A DNA stretch of 28,678 nt from assembly GCA_963627915.1 (NCBI GenBank), contig CAVGCY010000029.1, positions 1 to 28,678 of the forward strand, in the 5' to 3' direction. The stretch's first letter is position 1, and every line of letters starts with the position of its first letter. Positions 7,105 to 16,156 of the stretch are shown piece by piece. The DNA is from CALACW01 sp963627915 (GTDB lineage Bacteria; Bacillota; Clostridia; Oscillospirales; Acutalibacteraceae). The translations under genes were made by a program, and so were the position numbers. Under the pieces are notes generated by a model that had not been told where the DNA came from, searched no databases, and was given only the letters and a program-made list of their open reading frames with translations.

Positions 7105-7929
7105 TTATTTCATACCGTACTTGGCAAGAATTTCATCATATGTGCCGTTAGCCTTAACATTTGCAAGTCCGGCGTTGAACATTGAGATAAGCTCTGCATT
7201 CTGACCCTTTTTAACAGCGAATCCGTAGGGCTTGGGGTTGATAACCTCGCCGACGGTCTTGAGAGCCGTACCGGTCTTAATCGAATATGAAATAACGGGA
7301 TAATCCTCGAAGCATGCGTCGTTGTTGCCGTTGAGAACAGCCTGATACATCTCCGCGCTGCCTTCGTAAGTTACGGTCTTGAAGCCATACTGATCCTTAA
7401 CGCTCTCTGCGTAATCGCGTCCCGCGGTGCTTGCCTTAACGGCAACGCTCTTGCCCTTAAGATCATCAAGAGACTTAATATCGCTGTCAGCCTTAACTAC
7501 AAGAACCTGACCGTTTTCAATATAACCGTCGGAAAAATCAAAAGTTTCCTTTCTCTCGTCGTTAATAGTCATACCGGCAATCATAGCGTCCGCCTGACCG
7601 GCCTGAACCGCGCCCATGGAAGCGTCGAAGCCCTCATTATGAACCTCGTACTCAAAGCCCTGATCCTTTGCGATAGCCTCAAGGAGATCCATATCAAATC
7701 CTGTATACTTACCCGTTTCCGTATCGAGATACTCGAAAGGAGCAAAACTGTTATCGGAATAAATAACGTACTTCTTGTCTGACGAAGAGGACGCTTTTGA
7801 TTCGGACGCATTCGATACGTCCGCCTTTGACGAATCATCGACGCTCTTCGTTTCACCGCAGGCGGCGAATGCAAACAGCGTCATGACAACCGCAAGAGCA
7901 AGAGCGATTATTTTTGTAACTTTTTTCAT
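7105..7929 (-). CDS. Polar amino-acid ABC importer, substrate-binding lipoprotein
   Basis: The 274-residue extracellular binding protein has a lipoprotein signal peptide whose lipobox reads AFAAC, so Cys-24 should be lipidated and anchor it to the membrane. A Ser/Asp/Lys-rich spacer (about 27-52) precedes a family-3 solute-binding domain: 'FAPFEYLDTETGKYTGFDMD', then 'GAVQAGQADAMIAGMTI' and 'TFDFSDGYIENGQVLVV'. Family knowledge points to polar amino acids such as glutamine, arginine or cystine. The protein ends in the usual 'NGTYDEILAKYGMK'. The start is supported by GGAGG eight bases upstream. It is the first gene of the operon. Confidence 0.95.
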   Translation of the reverse strand: MKKVTKIIALALAVVMTLFAFAACGETKSVDDSSKADVSNASESKASSSSDKKYVIYSDNSFAPFEYLDTETGKYTGFDMDLLEAIAKDQGFEYEVHNEGFDASMGAVQAGQADAMIAGMTINDERKETFDFSDGYIENGQVLVVKADSDIKSLDDLKGKSVAVKASTAGRDYAESVKDQYGFKTVTYEGSAEMYQAVLNGNNDACFEDYPVISYSIKTGTALKTVGEVINPKPYGFAVKKGQNAELISMFNAGLANVKANGTYDEILAKYGMK

Positions 7930-7992
7930 GTGTAATCCTCCGTTTCAAATTTTAAACCCGCTTTTTATTTTCAAAAGCGAAGATTTTAAGTT

Positions 7993-8021
7993 ATTTTACC
8001 ATTTTTTTAAACAGGTGTCAA
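7993..8021 (-). promoter_or_regulatory. Promoter of the amino-acid importer operon
   Basis: On the minus strand TTGACA (8016-8021), 17 bases, TAAAAT (7993-7998), with TG one base upstream of the -10. The untranslated leader (about 60 bases) contains a small hairpin, CGCTTTT pairing with AAAAGCG (7959-7979). It has no T tract. I see no T-box or known riboswitch. Confidence 0.88.
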
Positions 8022-8135
8022 TGATGTATTATAAGAAAATACACGTCGTAACGCATGCAAATGTGTAGATATGCACAAAATTTTATATTTTTTTATAAAT
8101 AAATCCTGTCAAGCGACAATTTTATGTCCCGCTCA

Positions 8136-8164
8136 TTGAAATATTAACAATAGTAGCGTATAAT
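8136..8164 (+). promoter_or_regulatory. Promoter of the ABC exporter operon
   Basis: TTGAAA (8136-8141), 17 bases, TATAAT (8159-8164). The Shine-Dalgarno AAGGACGG (8188-8195) supports the GTG start at 8203. The promoter is divergent from the importer promoter. Confidence 0.88.
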
Positions 8165-8202
8165 AATACTTTATTTATACGGATAATAAGGACGGATAAC
8201 AC

Positions 8203-9927
8203 GTGAAAAAGGTTTTTTACTATCTGAAAAGCTATGCGGTGCAAAGCATTCTCGGACCGCTTTTCAAATTGGGAGAGGCAACGCTCGAGCTTCTCGTTCC
8301 TCTTGTCGTCGCAAAAATAATCGACGTCGGCATTCCGAATAAGGACAGTGGCTATATCATAAAAATGGGGCTTGTTCTCGCCGCGCTTGCCGCCGCGGGG
8401 CTTCTGATGAGCGTTACGGCACAGTATTTCGCGGCAAAAGCCTCCGTCGGATGCACGGCAAGAATGCGTTCGGCTCTGTTTTCGCATATTCAAACGCTCT
8501 CATACTCCGACCTCGACTCTCTCGGTACGTCAACAGTTATAACGAGAATGACGGGAGATATGAACCAGATTCAGACGGGACTTAATATCGCCCTCAGACT
8601 TCTCCTGCGCTCCCCGTTCGTCGTACTCGGCGCAATGGTGATGGCATTTACCATCGATACGCACGAGGCTTTGATTTTCGCCGGAGCCATACCGATTCTC
8701 GCAGCAGTCATATTCGGAATAATGCTCGCCGGAATACCGCTTTATAAAAAAACGCAGGGCAAGCTCGATTCCGTTCTGCGTCTTACGAGAGAAAATCTCA
8801 CGGGAGCAAGGGTTATACGCGCATTCGGCAGAGAAAAAGAGGAAACGGAAAGCTTTGTAAGCTCAAACAACGCTCTTGTCGCTATACAGGAATTTGCCGG
8901 CAGAATCGCCGCCGTATTGAATCCAGCGACATACGTTATAATAAACGCCGCCGTTATAATACTTATATATTCCGGAGCCGTTAAGGTCAACGAAGGAACG
9001 CTCACGCAGGGAGAAACCGTCGCGCTTTATAATTACATGTCGCAGATTCTTGTAGAACTCATTAAATTCGCAAGTCTTATAATAAGCATTACAAAAGCCG
9101 TCGCATGCGCGAACAGAGTAAGCGATATTCTTGACATGAAGCCCTCGTTTGCCGGCGGAAACGTTATCGGAGGAAATGATACAGACGAGGCGGTAAGATT
9201 TGAAAACGTATATTTTAAATATAATGAAACCGGCGGAAACGTGCTTGAGGATATTTCGTTCACGCTTAAAAAGGGACAGACCCTCGGAATCATAGGCGGT
9301 ACGGGTTCGGGCAAAACGTCGGTCGTAAATCTGATACCCGGATTTTATCACGCTTCAAAAGGCAGCGTCTATGTAGACGGCGTAAACGTCAACGACTGGG
9401 ATCAAAATTCGCTTAAGGACAGAATCGGCGTTGTCGAGCAAAAAGCCACGCTTTTCTCCGGAACGATACGGGACAACTTAAAATGGGGCGACGAAAACGC
9501 GTCGGACGGGGAAATAATGCGCGCCGCCGAAACCGCACAGGCACAGGACGTTATAAATTCAAAGGAATCCGGGCTTGACAGCGTTATAGAGCAGGGCGGC
9601 AAAAACCTCTCCGGCGGTCAAAGACAGAGACTTACGATTGCCCGTGCGCTTGTTAAAAAGCCCGAAATTCTCATTCTTGACGATTCATCGTCCGCGCTCG
9701 ACTTCGCAACGGACGCAAAATTAAGAAAGGCAATTGCGGCTGTAAAGGATACATCCGTTATAATCGTTTCTCAGAGAACATCCTCGATAAAGCACGCGGA
9801 TTTGATTGCCGTTCTTGACGACGGAAGGCTTGCGGGCCTCGGAACGCATGACAGTCTTCTCGAAAGCTGTTCCGTTTATAAAGAAATTTACGATTCACAA
9901 TACAAGAAAGCAGGCGAGGGAAAATGA
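8203..9927 (+). CDS. Heterodimeric ABC exporter subunit with degenerate catalytic residues
   Basis: The 574-residue half-transporter has a six-helix membrane domain (about 1-310) and a C-terminal ATPase domain (about 330-574). Walker A is GGTGSGKTS and the signature LSGGQRQR is canonical. Walker B reads 'ILILDDSSSALD', with Asp where the catalytic Glu belongs, and the H-loop His is Gln ('IVSQRTSSIK'). These are the hallmarks of the degenerate subunit of type-IV heterodimeric exporters such as BmrCD and TM287/288. Its canonical signature completes the catalytic site of the partner encoded next. A role in exporting drugs, peptides or lipids is inferred. It starts with GTG and its stop overlaps the partner's start by four bases (ATGA), so translation is coupled. 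Confidence 0.93.
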   Translation: MKKVFYYLKSYAVQSILGPLFKLGEATLELLVPLVVAKIIDVGIPNKDSGYIIKMGLVLAALAAAGLLMSVTAQYFAAKASVGCTARMRSALFSHIQTLSYSDLDSLGTSTVITRMTGDMNQIQTGLNIALRLLLRSPFVVLGAMVMAFTIDTHEALIFAGAIPILAAVIFGIMLAGIPLYKKTQGKLDSVLRLTRENLTGARVIRAFGREKEETESFVSSNNALVAIQEFAGRIAAVLNPATYVIINAAVIILIYSGAVKVNEGTLTQGETVALYNYMSQILVELIKFASLIISITKAVACANRVSDILDMKPSFAGGNVIGGNDTDEAVRFENVYFKYNETGGNVLEDISFTLKKGQTLGIIGGTGSGKTSVVNLIPGFYHASKGSVYVDGVNVNDWDQNSLKDRIGVVEQKATLFSGTIRDNLKWGDENASDGEIMRAAETAQAQDVINSKESGLDSVIEQGGKNLSGGQRQRLTIARALVKKPEILILDDSSSALDFATDAKLRKAIAAVKDTSVIIVSQRTSSIKHADLIAVLDDGRLAGLGTHDSLLESCSVYKEIYDSQYKKAGEGK

Positions 9928-11693
9928 AGAAAAAAAGAGACTCCTCAAACGACGTTAAAACCGTCAAAATGCTGCTGAGCTATGTCGGAAGATATAAAAT
10001 TCTGCTGTTTTTCTCGATTCTCCTTGCCGGCATAAGCGTTATATTTACATTATATATTCCTATTCTGGCAGGCGACGCGATAGACTGCATTCACGGCATA
10101 GGCGACGTTAATTTTGTCACAATCAAAAATATATTAATAAAAATCGGAATTATAACCGTCATTACCGCTTTAATACAGTGGATAATGAACATGATAAACA
10201 ACAGAATAACCTACAGAGTTATCCGCGACGCAAGAAACGACGCGTTCAAAAAGCTCGAAATTCTCCCGCTTAAATATATCGACTCGCACCCGCACGGCGA
10301 TACGGTAAGCAGAATAATATCCGACGCGGATCAGTTCGGAGACGGACTGCTGATGGGCTTTTCACAGCTTTTCACAGGGGTTATGACAATTGCGGTAACG
10401 CTCATATTCATGCTCATGATTAATCCGGCAATTACAGCCGTCGTTGCCGTTTTGACGCCGATGTCGCTTTTCACGGCTCGTTTTATCGCAAGAAAAACGC
10501 ATGCAATGTTTACGCTCAGGTCGAAAATAAACGCAGAACAGACGTCGCATATCGAGGAGATTCTCGGCAATGAAAAAACAGTACAGGCTTTTTCAAAGGA
10601 AAACGACGCAAATAATAAATTTAACGAAATAAACGAAAGACTCGAAAAATGCTCGTTAAATGCGACGTTCTTTTCTTCTCTTACAAATCCGACGACAAGA
10701 TTTATAAACAGCATCGTTTACGCGGCGGTTGCCCTGTTCGGAGCAATCGAGGTAATAAACGGCGGAAATTTCGCAATCTCCGTCGGCGGTCTTGTATCGT
10801 TTTTAAGCTACGCCACGCAATATACGAAACCCTTTAACGAAATATCCGGAGTTATCACGGAGCTTCAAAATTCTCTCGCATGCGCCGGAAGATTATTTGA
10901 ATTTATAAATGAAAACCCCGAAACGCCCGAACCGGACAACGCAAAAACGCTTGTTTCGCCGACGGGAAGGGTTGATTTCAATTCGGTTTATTTCTCATAC
11001 GTTCCCGGCAAAAAGCTTATCGAGGACTTTAATTTATCCGCAAATCCCGGTCAGAGAATTGCAATCGTAGGACCCACGGGATGCGGAAAAACAACGCTTA
11101 TCAATCTGCTGATGCGTTTCTACGATACAAATTCGGGCGAAATAAGCGTAGACGGCGAACCGATAAAACAACTGACGAGAAAATCTCTCAGGTCAAGCTA
11201 CGGTATGGTTCTTCAGGACACATGGTTGAGATACGGAACCGTCAAAGACAATATCAGAATTTCAAAGCCGGAAGCGACGGACGAGGAGGTTATTGCGGCG
11301 GCGAAATCCGCCCATGCGCATTCGTTCATAAAACGTCTGCCCGACGGCTACGATACCGTACTCGGAGAGGGCGACGGCGGTCTTTCTCAGGGACAAAAAC
11401 AGCTTCTGTGCATAACGAGAATCATGTTAAGCCTTCCCCCGATGCTGATTCTCGACGAGGCGACGTCATCCATAGATACCCGAACCGAAATGAAAATTCA
11501 GAACGCGTTCGCAAAAATGACAGAAGGCAGAACAAGCTTTATCGTGGCGCACAGGCTCTCGACAATTCAAAGCGCGGATGTAATACTCGTCATGAAGGAC
11601 GGCAAAATAATAGAACAGGGCAATCACGATTTTCTCATGGCGCAAAACGGGTTTTACACAAATCTTTACAACAGCCAGTTTGAAACGACATAA
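9924..11693 (+). CDS. Heterodimeric ABC exporter partner subunit, catalytically competent
   Basis: The 589-residue half-transporter has a membrane domain (about 1-330) and an ATPase domain (about 345-589). Walker A is GPTGCGKTT. Walker B 'MLILDEATSSID' has the catalytic Glu, and the H-loop 'IVAHRLSTI' has its His. The signature is altered to LSQGQKQ, with Gln for the first Gly, and it pairs with the defective site of the upstream subunit. Together the two proteins form one consensus and one degenerate ATP site, as in known heterodimeric exporters. The stop is followed at once by a bidirectional terminator. The transported substrate is unknown. Confidence 0.93.
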   Translation: MKKKRDSSNDVKTVKMLLSYVGRYKILLFFSILLAGISVIFTLYIPILAGDAIDCIHGIGDVNFVTIKNILIKIGIITVITALIQWIMNMINNRITYRVIRDARNDAFKKLEILPLKYIDSHPHGDTVSRIISDADQFGDGLLMGFSQLFTGVMTIAVTLIFMLMINPAITAVVAVLTPMSLFTARFIARKTHAMFTLRSKINAEQTSHIEEILGNEKTVQAFSKENDANNKFNEINERLEKCSLNATFFSSLTNPTTRFINSIVYAAVALFGAIEVINGGNFAISVGGLVSFLSYATQYTKPFNEISGVITELQNSLACAGRLFEFINENPETPEPDNAKTLVSPTGRVDFNSVYFSYVPGKKLIEDFNLSANPGQRIAIVGPTGCGKTTLINLLMRFYDTNSGEISVDGEPIKQLTRKSLRSSYGMVLQDTWLRYGTVKDNIRISKPEATDEEVIAAAKSAHAHSFIKRLPDGYDTVLGEGDGGLSQGQKQLLCITRIMLSLPPMLILDEATSSIDTRTEMKIQNAFAKMTEGRTSFIVAHRLSTIQSADVILVMKDGKIIEQGNHDFLMAQNGFYTNLYNSQFETT

Positions 11694-11694
11694 C

Positions 11695-11728
11695 AAAAAA
11701 AAACGACGCTTCGGGCGCCGTTTTTTTT
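11695..11728. terminator. Bidirectional terminator between exporter and polysaccharide operons
   Basis: A run of A residues, a compact stem (11702-11709 with 11715-11722) around a 5-base loop, then eight T residues. One internal pair is a mismatch on the plus strand and a G-U pair on the minus strand, so it should work in both directions. The two convergent stop codons are only about 33 bases apart. Confidence 0.85.
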
Positions 11729-14700
11729 ATATTGTTATTTTAATATTTATAAGTCCGAGCTCCTTCGGTATTTCCGATTCGACGGACGAAATTTCACGCA
11801 CGCGCTTCGCCGCGTTCTCGCTCATTTTCATAAAGAGCTTTTCGTCTCTCACAAGCCTTAAAATGCCGTCGGCAATACCCTTGTAATCCTCGCCGTCCGC
11901 TAAAACTCCGCAGCTGCCGTCCACAAATTCCGGCACGGCGGCTACCGCGTTCGATACGGGAACAAGTCCCGAGGACATTGCCTCGTCGCGTGAAACTCCC
12001 TGAGTATCCATACGCGTCGTGCAAAGAAAAATTCCGTGCGTTTTATGCTCGGCGGCGATATCGTAGGGCGACAGATAACGTCTTGTCATGTTGACGTTTT
12101 TATATTTTTTTAGAGCCGAATGCGTTACATCGAATTTTACGCCGTCTCCGAAAATATCAAACGTCATATCCTTAAATTCGTCATGCCTTGAAAGCTCCGC
12201 AATCGCTTTTGTCATAACGTCGTTTGCGTAGTTGTTGTTTGCAAACGATTTTATCGCAAGAATTTTAAATCTCTGCTCCCCTGTTTTTTTCTCATACGAA
12301 TAAAGCGACGTGTCTATGCAGTTATGAATAACGGAGGAATTTTTCTCCGTAAATTCAACGCCGTAATCCTCGCTTACCGTATTTTTAAGATATTCGGATA
12401 CGAACACGAAATGAATATTATCCGTTTTTGAACGCTCGAAAACCTCACGCCACATTTCCTCCCTGACGGCGGACTGCTTTTTCGCCGTTTCAAGCTCCTT
12501 TTCCGTTTCAAAATTATATTTACGTCTGCTCCACGGCTGAATGTCGAATCCGTGGGACCATATAAATATATTGAAAGAGTCGGTATAAGACTTTATAACG
12601 CTCCATATATACGGGTCAAGAAAATGAACAAATATATTTTTTATATTTGAATTTTCAAGAATCGAAACAAGCCTGTCCGCGCTGCCCGAAACAACGTCAA
12701 CGCCGTCGTATTCTCTGAATTCAGCCTTAACGTCCGCTCCTATCGCGGCGGCGTCGACGGGATATCCGTAACCTTTATACGCCTTTAAACGGCGGTGAAT
12801 ATACATATATTTATACAAATCATCGTACGACGGGTACGCGGGAGCGAGAACGAGAGTATCGCTTCTTGAAACAAACGGCATATCATCGTAAATATTTATT
12901 CCGCTTCCTATTCTCACAGAGCTTATCTCCGTATTGCCCGAACCGGTTATGACGAGCGAAATATTAACGTATTCGCACCCTGCGGGAATATCGGCGGAAA
13001 GAAACGGCATATCTGAGCTGATTTCAGACGTTATCGTCCGTTTTGAAGCGTCAAGCATATCGCATTTTATATTTACCTCAAGATCCCCCGCGCATGCACA
13101 GACTATCGAGATGTTATTTTGAATTTCATGCTCCGAAATCCTTAATTCCTTTGCGATTAAGGGTTCGCTCTTTTCGCCTGCGTTCATTTTCGAGTCAACG
13201 CCGGTTTTTCCGTCTGCGGCGAAATAAAGAATTTTTTTGTTCGTATATCTCCTGCACGCATTGTTAAGCTCGACCGGTCCGTAATTTATATAAACGGAAT
13301 CATCCTCGCCGGGTTTTATATTTTCGGCAATCTTTTCAAGCTTGCAAAGCTCGATTCCCTTATCCTCAATAAAGATATCCGCGCACCTTTCGCACGTCAG
13401 TCCGCCGTTTTCGCAGTAATTAAATTCGTCCGTGCATAAGAATTTACCGTCAAGCCTTACTCCCTTTGCAAAGCTTAAAATATTACTTTTTATCGCCGAT
13501 ATCTTAACGATTCCCGCATTTGAATTAAATGAGGAGCATTCTCTGTATGTATGCTCTCTTGAAGAAATCGATACCGTACCGTTTTCGTTTTTATATATAT
13601 CGGCTTTTCCGAAGCCGTCAAGAGAAGAATATCTGACAGACAAAACGAGGTCGTATAGATAATTTTCGCCGTAATAATCGTGCGGATTCATCGCTCCGGC
13701 AAATCCGTTTTCGTAAAAAACGGCGGACGAAGCCTCCGAAACGCCGATTTTTTTAATTCTGCCGTCCGTTTCCTCAAAATCAGCGTCCGTTATAATAAAA
13801 AGGCGGGCATTTTTATACGTCTGACGGATAAACGAATCTGATACGCTCTTTATCTCCTTTGTATCTTCGCAGTATGAATAAAGCGTAACTTCCGGGAGCT
13901 TTTTTTTCATATCCCTGCCGAACACAATGCTCGCTATATAGACCAGCCTGTCCTCGCACAAATGATACGACAGAACGGTACGAAGCCCCGCAAGTCTGAA
14001 TTTTCGAGCCGACTCATCATCATAACAGTATTTGTCAAGATGTCTTTTAAGCTCGGACGAATTATCGGTGCTTACCGTCAGGTCGCCGAAGAAATTCCGC
14101 TGACCACGCGAATAATTGCCAACCGTTATCGTATTTGAGGCAAGAAGCTCAAACACCCTGCGGGCAAACATCGTCTGAGATGAATTTACGGAATTCATGT
14201 TTACGCCGTAATTGTATCCCTTGTAGGCTATATGTATTTCATTCGGAGACAGAGAACCCAATATCATTTTATTGTAACGAGAGGGAAACGCATGTTCGGG
14301 ACGCGGATTTTTAAAATTCCTGTCAAAAATATCGAAGCCCTTTGTCCTTTCAAACACGTCGGAAAAATCGTCAAAGACTCTGCATCTCTCCTTATATTTG
14401 TGATAATACGCGCCCGCAAAGCAGAATTTATCCTTTCTTTCATGCATTTCAATCGGATTGTGAACGCGGGGCTGAGCCGAAAAATGGAGCAGATAAACAT
14501 TGTCGCTGTTAAGGCTCTTTTTATATTTTGCAACGCAGTCTGTATCCGTAGTAAAAACATAGTCCGCACATGACGCCGCAGACATGAAAACGTCAGTGAA
14601 AACGGGGTCCTCTTTATTCCAGAATACAATCGGAATCTTTTTCGAGCGGCAGTATTCGCTTAATTCGTAAAGCTCTTTGCTTCCGTTCGCTATTTTTTTA

Positions 14701-15011
14701 TACCATGTGTTGTTCTTGCCGCTCCACGCCGACTCTATAAACAAAAGATCGGGATTAAACGAATCTATTTCGTTTTTCCAGCCGCCGCACGTAAGGGAGA
14801 AAAAATTACATTCGCTTTCAAAATTTCCCACGGTAAACGCGTCCGCAATTGCGGCAACCTTCAAATCCTTCAGATTCTCTTTATCCGTATTAAAATAAAC
14901 GGCGTTCTCCTTTTCGTCAAGTTTAACGCCGAAGCCGCAGAGCAGCTCTTTAAGCTCGGACGAACGTCGTTTTAAATATTTCAAAGCCTCGTCGATATTG
15001 TTTGCGGACAT
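11727..15011 (-). CDS. Large multidomain glycosyltransferase (CgeB-like N part, GT4 C part)
   Basis: The 1,094-residue protein has at least two glycosyltransferase regions. Residues of about 60-390 resemble CgeB-type GT-B proteins: 'IPIVFWNKEDPVF', 'DYVFTTDTDCVAKYKK', and 'MFARRVFELLASNTITVG', the usual nucleotide-sugar-binding end. A middle part (about 390-740) begins with a GT2-like stretch ('FIRQTYKNARLFIITD') followed by a beta-rich region I cannot classify. The C-terminal part (about 740-1094) is GT4-like: 'FKILAIKSFANNNYANDV', then 'SRDEAMSSGLVPVSNAVAAV'. There is no signal peptide or membrane segment, so it is cytoplasmic. It is last in an operon with a polysaccharide exporter, so it probably builds or decorates the exported glycan. 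Sugar and linkage are unknown. Confidence 0.85.
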   Translation of the reverse strand: MSANNIDEALKYLKRRSSELKELLCGFGVKLDEKENAVYFNTDKENLKDLKVAAIADAFTVGNFESECNFFSLTCGGWKNEIDSFNPDLLFIESAWSGKNNTWYKKIANGSKELYELSEYCRSKKIPIVFWNKEDPVFTDVFMSAASCADYVFTTDTDCVAKYKKSLNSDNVYLLHFSAQPRVHNPIEMHERKDKFCFAGAYYHKYKERCRVFDDFSDVFERTKGFDIFDRNFKNPRPEHAFPSRYNKMILGSLSPNEIHIAYKGYNYGVNMNSVNSSQTMFARRVFELLASNTITVGNYSRGQRNFFGDLTVSTDNSSELKRHLDKYCYDDESARKFRLAGLRTVLSYHLCEDRLVYIASIVFGRDMKKKLPEVTLYSYCEDTKEIKSVSDSFIRQTYKNARLFIITDADFEETDGRIKKIGVSEASSAVFYENGFAGAMNPHDYYGENYLYDLVLSVRYSSLDGFGKADIYKNENGTVSISSREHTYRECSSFNSNAGIVKISAIKSNILSFAKGVRLDGKFLCTDEFNYCENGGLTCERCADIFIEDKGIELCKLEKIAENIKPGEDDSVYINYGPVELNNACRRYTNKKILYFAADGKTGVDSKMNAGEKSEPLIAKELRISEHEIQNNISIVCACAGDLEVNIKCDMLDASKRTITSEISSDMPFLSADIPAGCEYVNISLVITGSGNTEISSVRIGSGINIYDDMPFVSRSDTLVLAPAYPSYDDLYKYMYIHRRLKAYKGYGYPVDAAAIGADVKAEFREYDGVDVVSGSADRLVSILENSNIKNIFVHFLDPYIWSVIKSYTDSFNIFIWSHGFDIQPWSRRKYNFETEKELETAKKQSAVREEMWREVFERSKTDNIHFVFVSEYLKNTVSEDYGVEFTEKNSSVIHNCIDTSLYSYEKKTGEQRFKILAIKSFANNNYANDVMTKAIAELSRHDEFKDMTFDIFGDGVKFDVTHSALKKYKNVNMTRRYLSPYDIAAEHKTHGIFLCTTRMDTQGVSRDEAMSSGLVPVSNAVAAVPEFVDGSCGVLADGEDYKGIADGILRLVRDEKLFMKMSENAAKRVREISSVESEIPKELGLINIKITI

Positions 15012-15020
15012 ATTTTCCCC

Positions 15021-15308
15021 TCACTTTGAAAAACGAAGAATTACGTTTTTATACTTTCTGTAAAAGTTCAAAAGGCGTGAACCGATAAAATTATTCTCTA
15101 TCATGGAAAACTTTCTCTTGAAATTATCGTTTTCGACCTTTAACGAATTTATCTGCACCTCGTATCGGCGCAAATCTTTTCTTACGGACGACAAAACAGC
15201 CGTCTGGTTTTCGATATCGGAATAACACTGCTTGAGTTCTGCCAGCAAAACGGCGTTATCCCTTTTTAATTTTTCAATCTCCGTATTATTTTCAACCGCA
15301 GTCTGCAT
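15021..15308 (-). CDS. Small coiled-coil protein of the polysaccharide operon
   Basis: The 95-residue protein has no recognised family. Residues about 8-70 are strongly heptad-like and charged ('NTEIEKLKRDNAVLLAELKQ'), predicting a coiled coil. The C terminus is basic and aromatic ('LLNFYRKYKNVILRFSK'), which could form an amphipathic membrane-binding or protein-binding helix. GGGAGA upstream of the ATG supports the start. The gene begins 14 bases after the ATPase gene and ends 9 bases before the glycosyltransferase gene. A scaffold or chain-length-control role between glycosyltransferase and exporter is a guess from position. Confidence 0.75.
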   Translation of the reverse strand: MQTAVENNTEIEKLKRDNAVLLAELKQCYSDIENQTAVLSSVRKDLRRYEVQINSLKVENDNFKRKFSMIENNFIGSRLLNFYRKYKNVILRFSK

Positions 15309-15322
15309 ATATGATTCTCCCG

Positions 15323-16144
15323 TCAGCGAAGATACTTGTTACGATAAAATTCAAGCTCGGGCTGAGCGTATGCGCGTTCCTCGTTCGTCATGGCGGCATA
15401 CTCCCTTGCAAATCCGCAGTACGGAACGATTATGCTCTTAGGCTCGCCGTCGCCTATCACTCTGCCCCTGTTTACCCATATAACCCTGTCGCAGAACGAC
15501 TCCATCTGATTTGCCGCGTGACTTACGAAAACTATCGTTTTGCCCTTGTTTTTAAATTCGTTTATCTTATCAAGGCATTTGTCCGAAAAACTGTTGTCGC
15601 CGACGCTCAAAGCCTCGTCGATAATTAAAATATCCGGGTTCATATGGACGCTTATGGCAAATCCGAGCCTTGCGGTCATACCGGACGAATACGTTTTGAC
15701 AGGCTGATTTATATAAATTCCCAAGTCGGCGAAATCGATTATCTCTTTTTCAATTTCCTTTATTTCACTGTCGGAAAGCCCCATCAGCAAACATTTAAAA
15801 CGTATATTGTCAATTCCCGTGAGCGCGGGACGCATACCCGATGACGCGGCAAGCATATTAACCTCGCCCTTGACTCTGATTCTGCCCTCCGTCGGCTGAG
15901 TTATACCCGTAATCATGGACGCTATCGTCGACTTTCCGCTGCCGTTAAGTCCGATAAGTCCGACAACCTCGCCCTGCCTCATTATAAAATTAACGTCGTC
16001 AACGGCTCTGTACGTTTTGATTTTTGAATTATTGAGAAAAAGACCTTTGAGCTTGTCCGAAAAAGAGGAATAAAGCGTATAATCCTTTGATACATGGGAA
16101 AACGATACAACGGGTCTTGGCATATAATTTTGAGCAAACGACAT
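15323..16144 (-). CDS. Polysaccharide/teichoic-acid ABC exporter, ATP-binding subunit (TagH/Wzt-like)
   Basis: The 273-residue ATPase belongs to the ABCA2/TagH-Wzt type: Walker A GLNGSGKST, the characteristic short signature 'YSSGMTARLGFAISV', Walker B 'ILIIDEALSVGD', and 'FVSHAANQMESFCDRVIWV'. About 40 residues precede the core ('SFSHVSKDYTLYSSFSDKLK'), typical of the family. The C-terminal carbohydrate-binding domain found in some Wzt proteins is absent, so a capsule or teichoic-type mechanism without Wzt-mediated substrate recognition is more likely. It works with the permease encoded just upstream. Start: ATG with GGGGG eight bases before it. Confidence 0.93.
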   Translation of the reverse strand: MSFAQNYMPRPVVSFSHVSKDYTLYSSFSDKLKGLFLNNSKIKTYRAVDDVNFIMRQGEVVGLIGLNGSGKSTIASMITGITQPTEGRIRVKGEVNMLAASSGMRPALTGIDNIRFKCLLMGLSDSEIKEIEKEIIDFADLGIYINQPVKTYSSGMTARLGFAISVHMNPDILIIDEALSVGDNSFSDKCLDKINEFKNKGKTIVFVSHAANQMESFCDRVIWVNRGRVIGDGEPKSIIVPYCGFAREYAAMTNEERAYAQPELEFYRNKYLR

Positions 16145-16156
16145 ATTTATTCCCCC

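Noticed and set aside
7930..8135. T-box or riboswitch in the leader of the amino-acid importer
   Set aside because: Only a small 7-bp hairpin is present, with no T-box sequence, antiterminator or terminator pair. The leader is too short for known classes.
14232..14629. Overlapping reading frames of over 110 residues on both strands within the large glycosyltransferase gene
   Set aside because: They overlap one another and the real coding frame, have no start signals, and translate to low-complexity, non-protein-like sequence.
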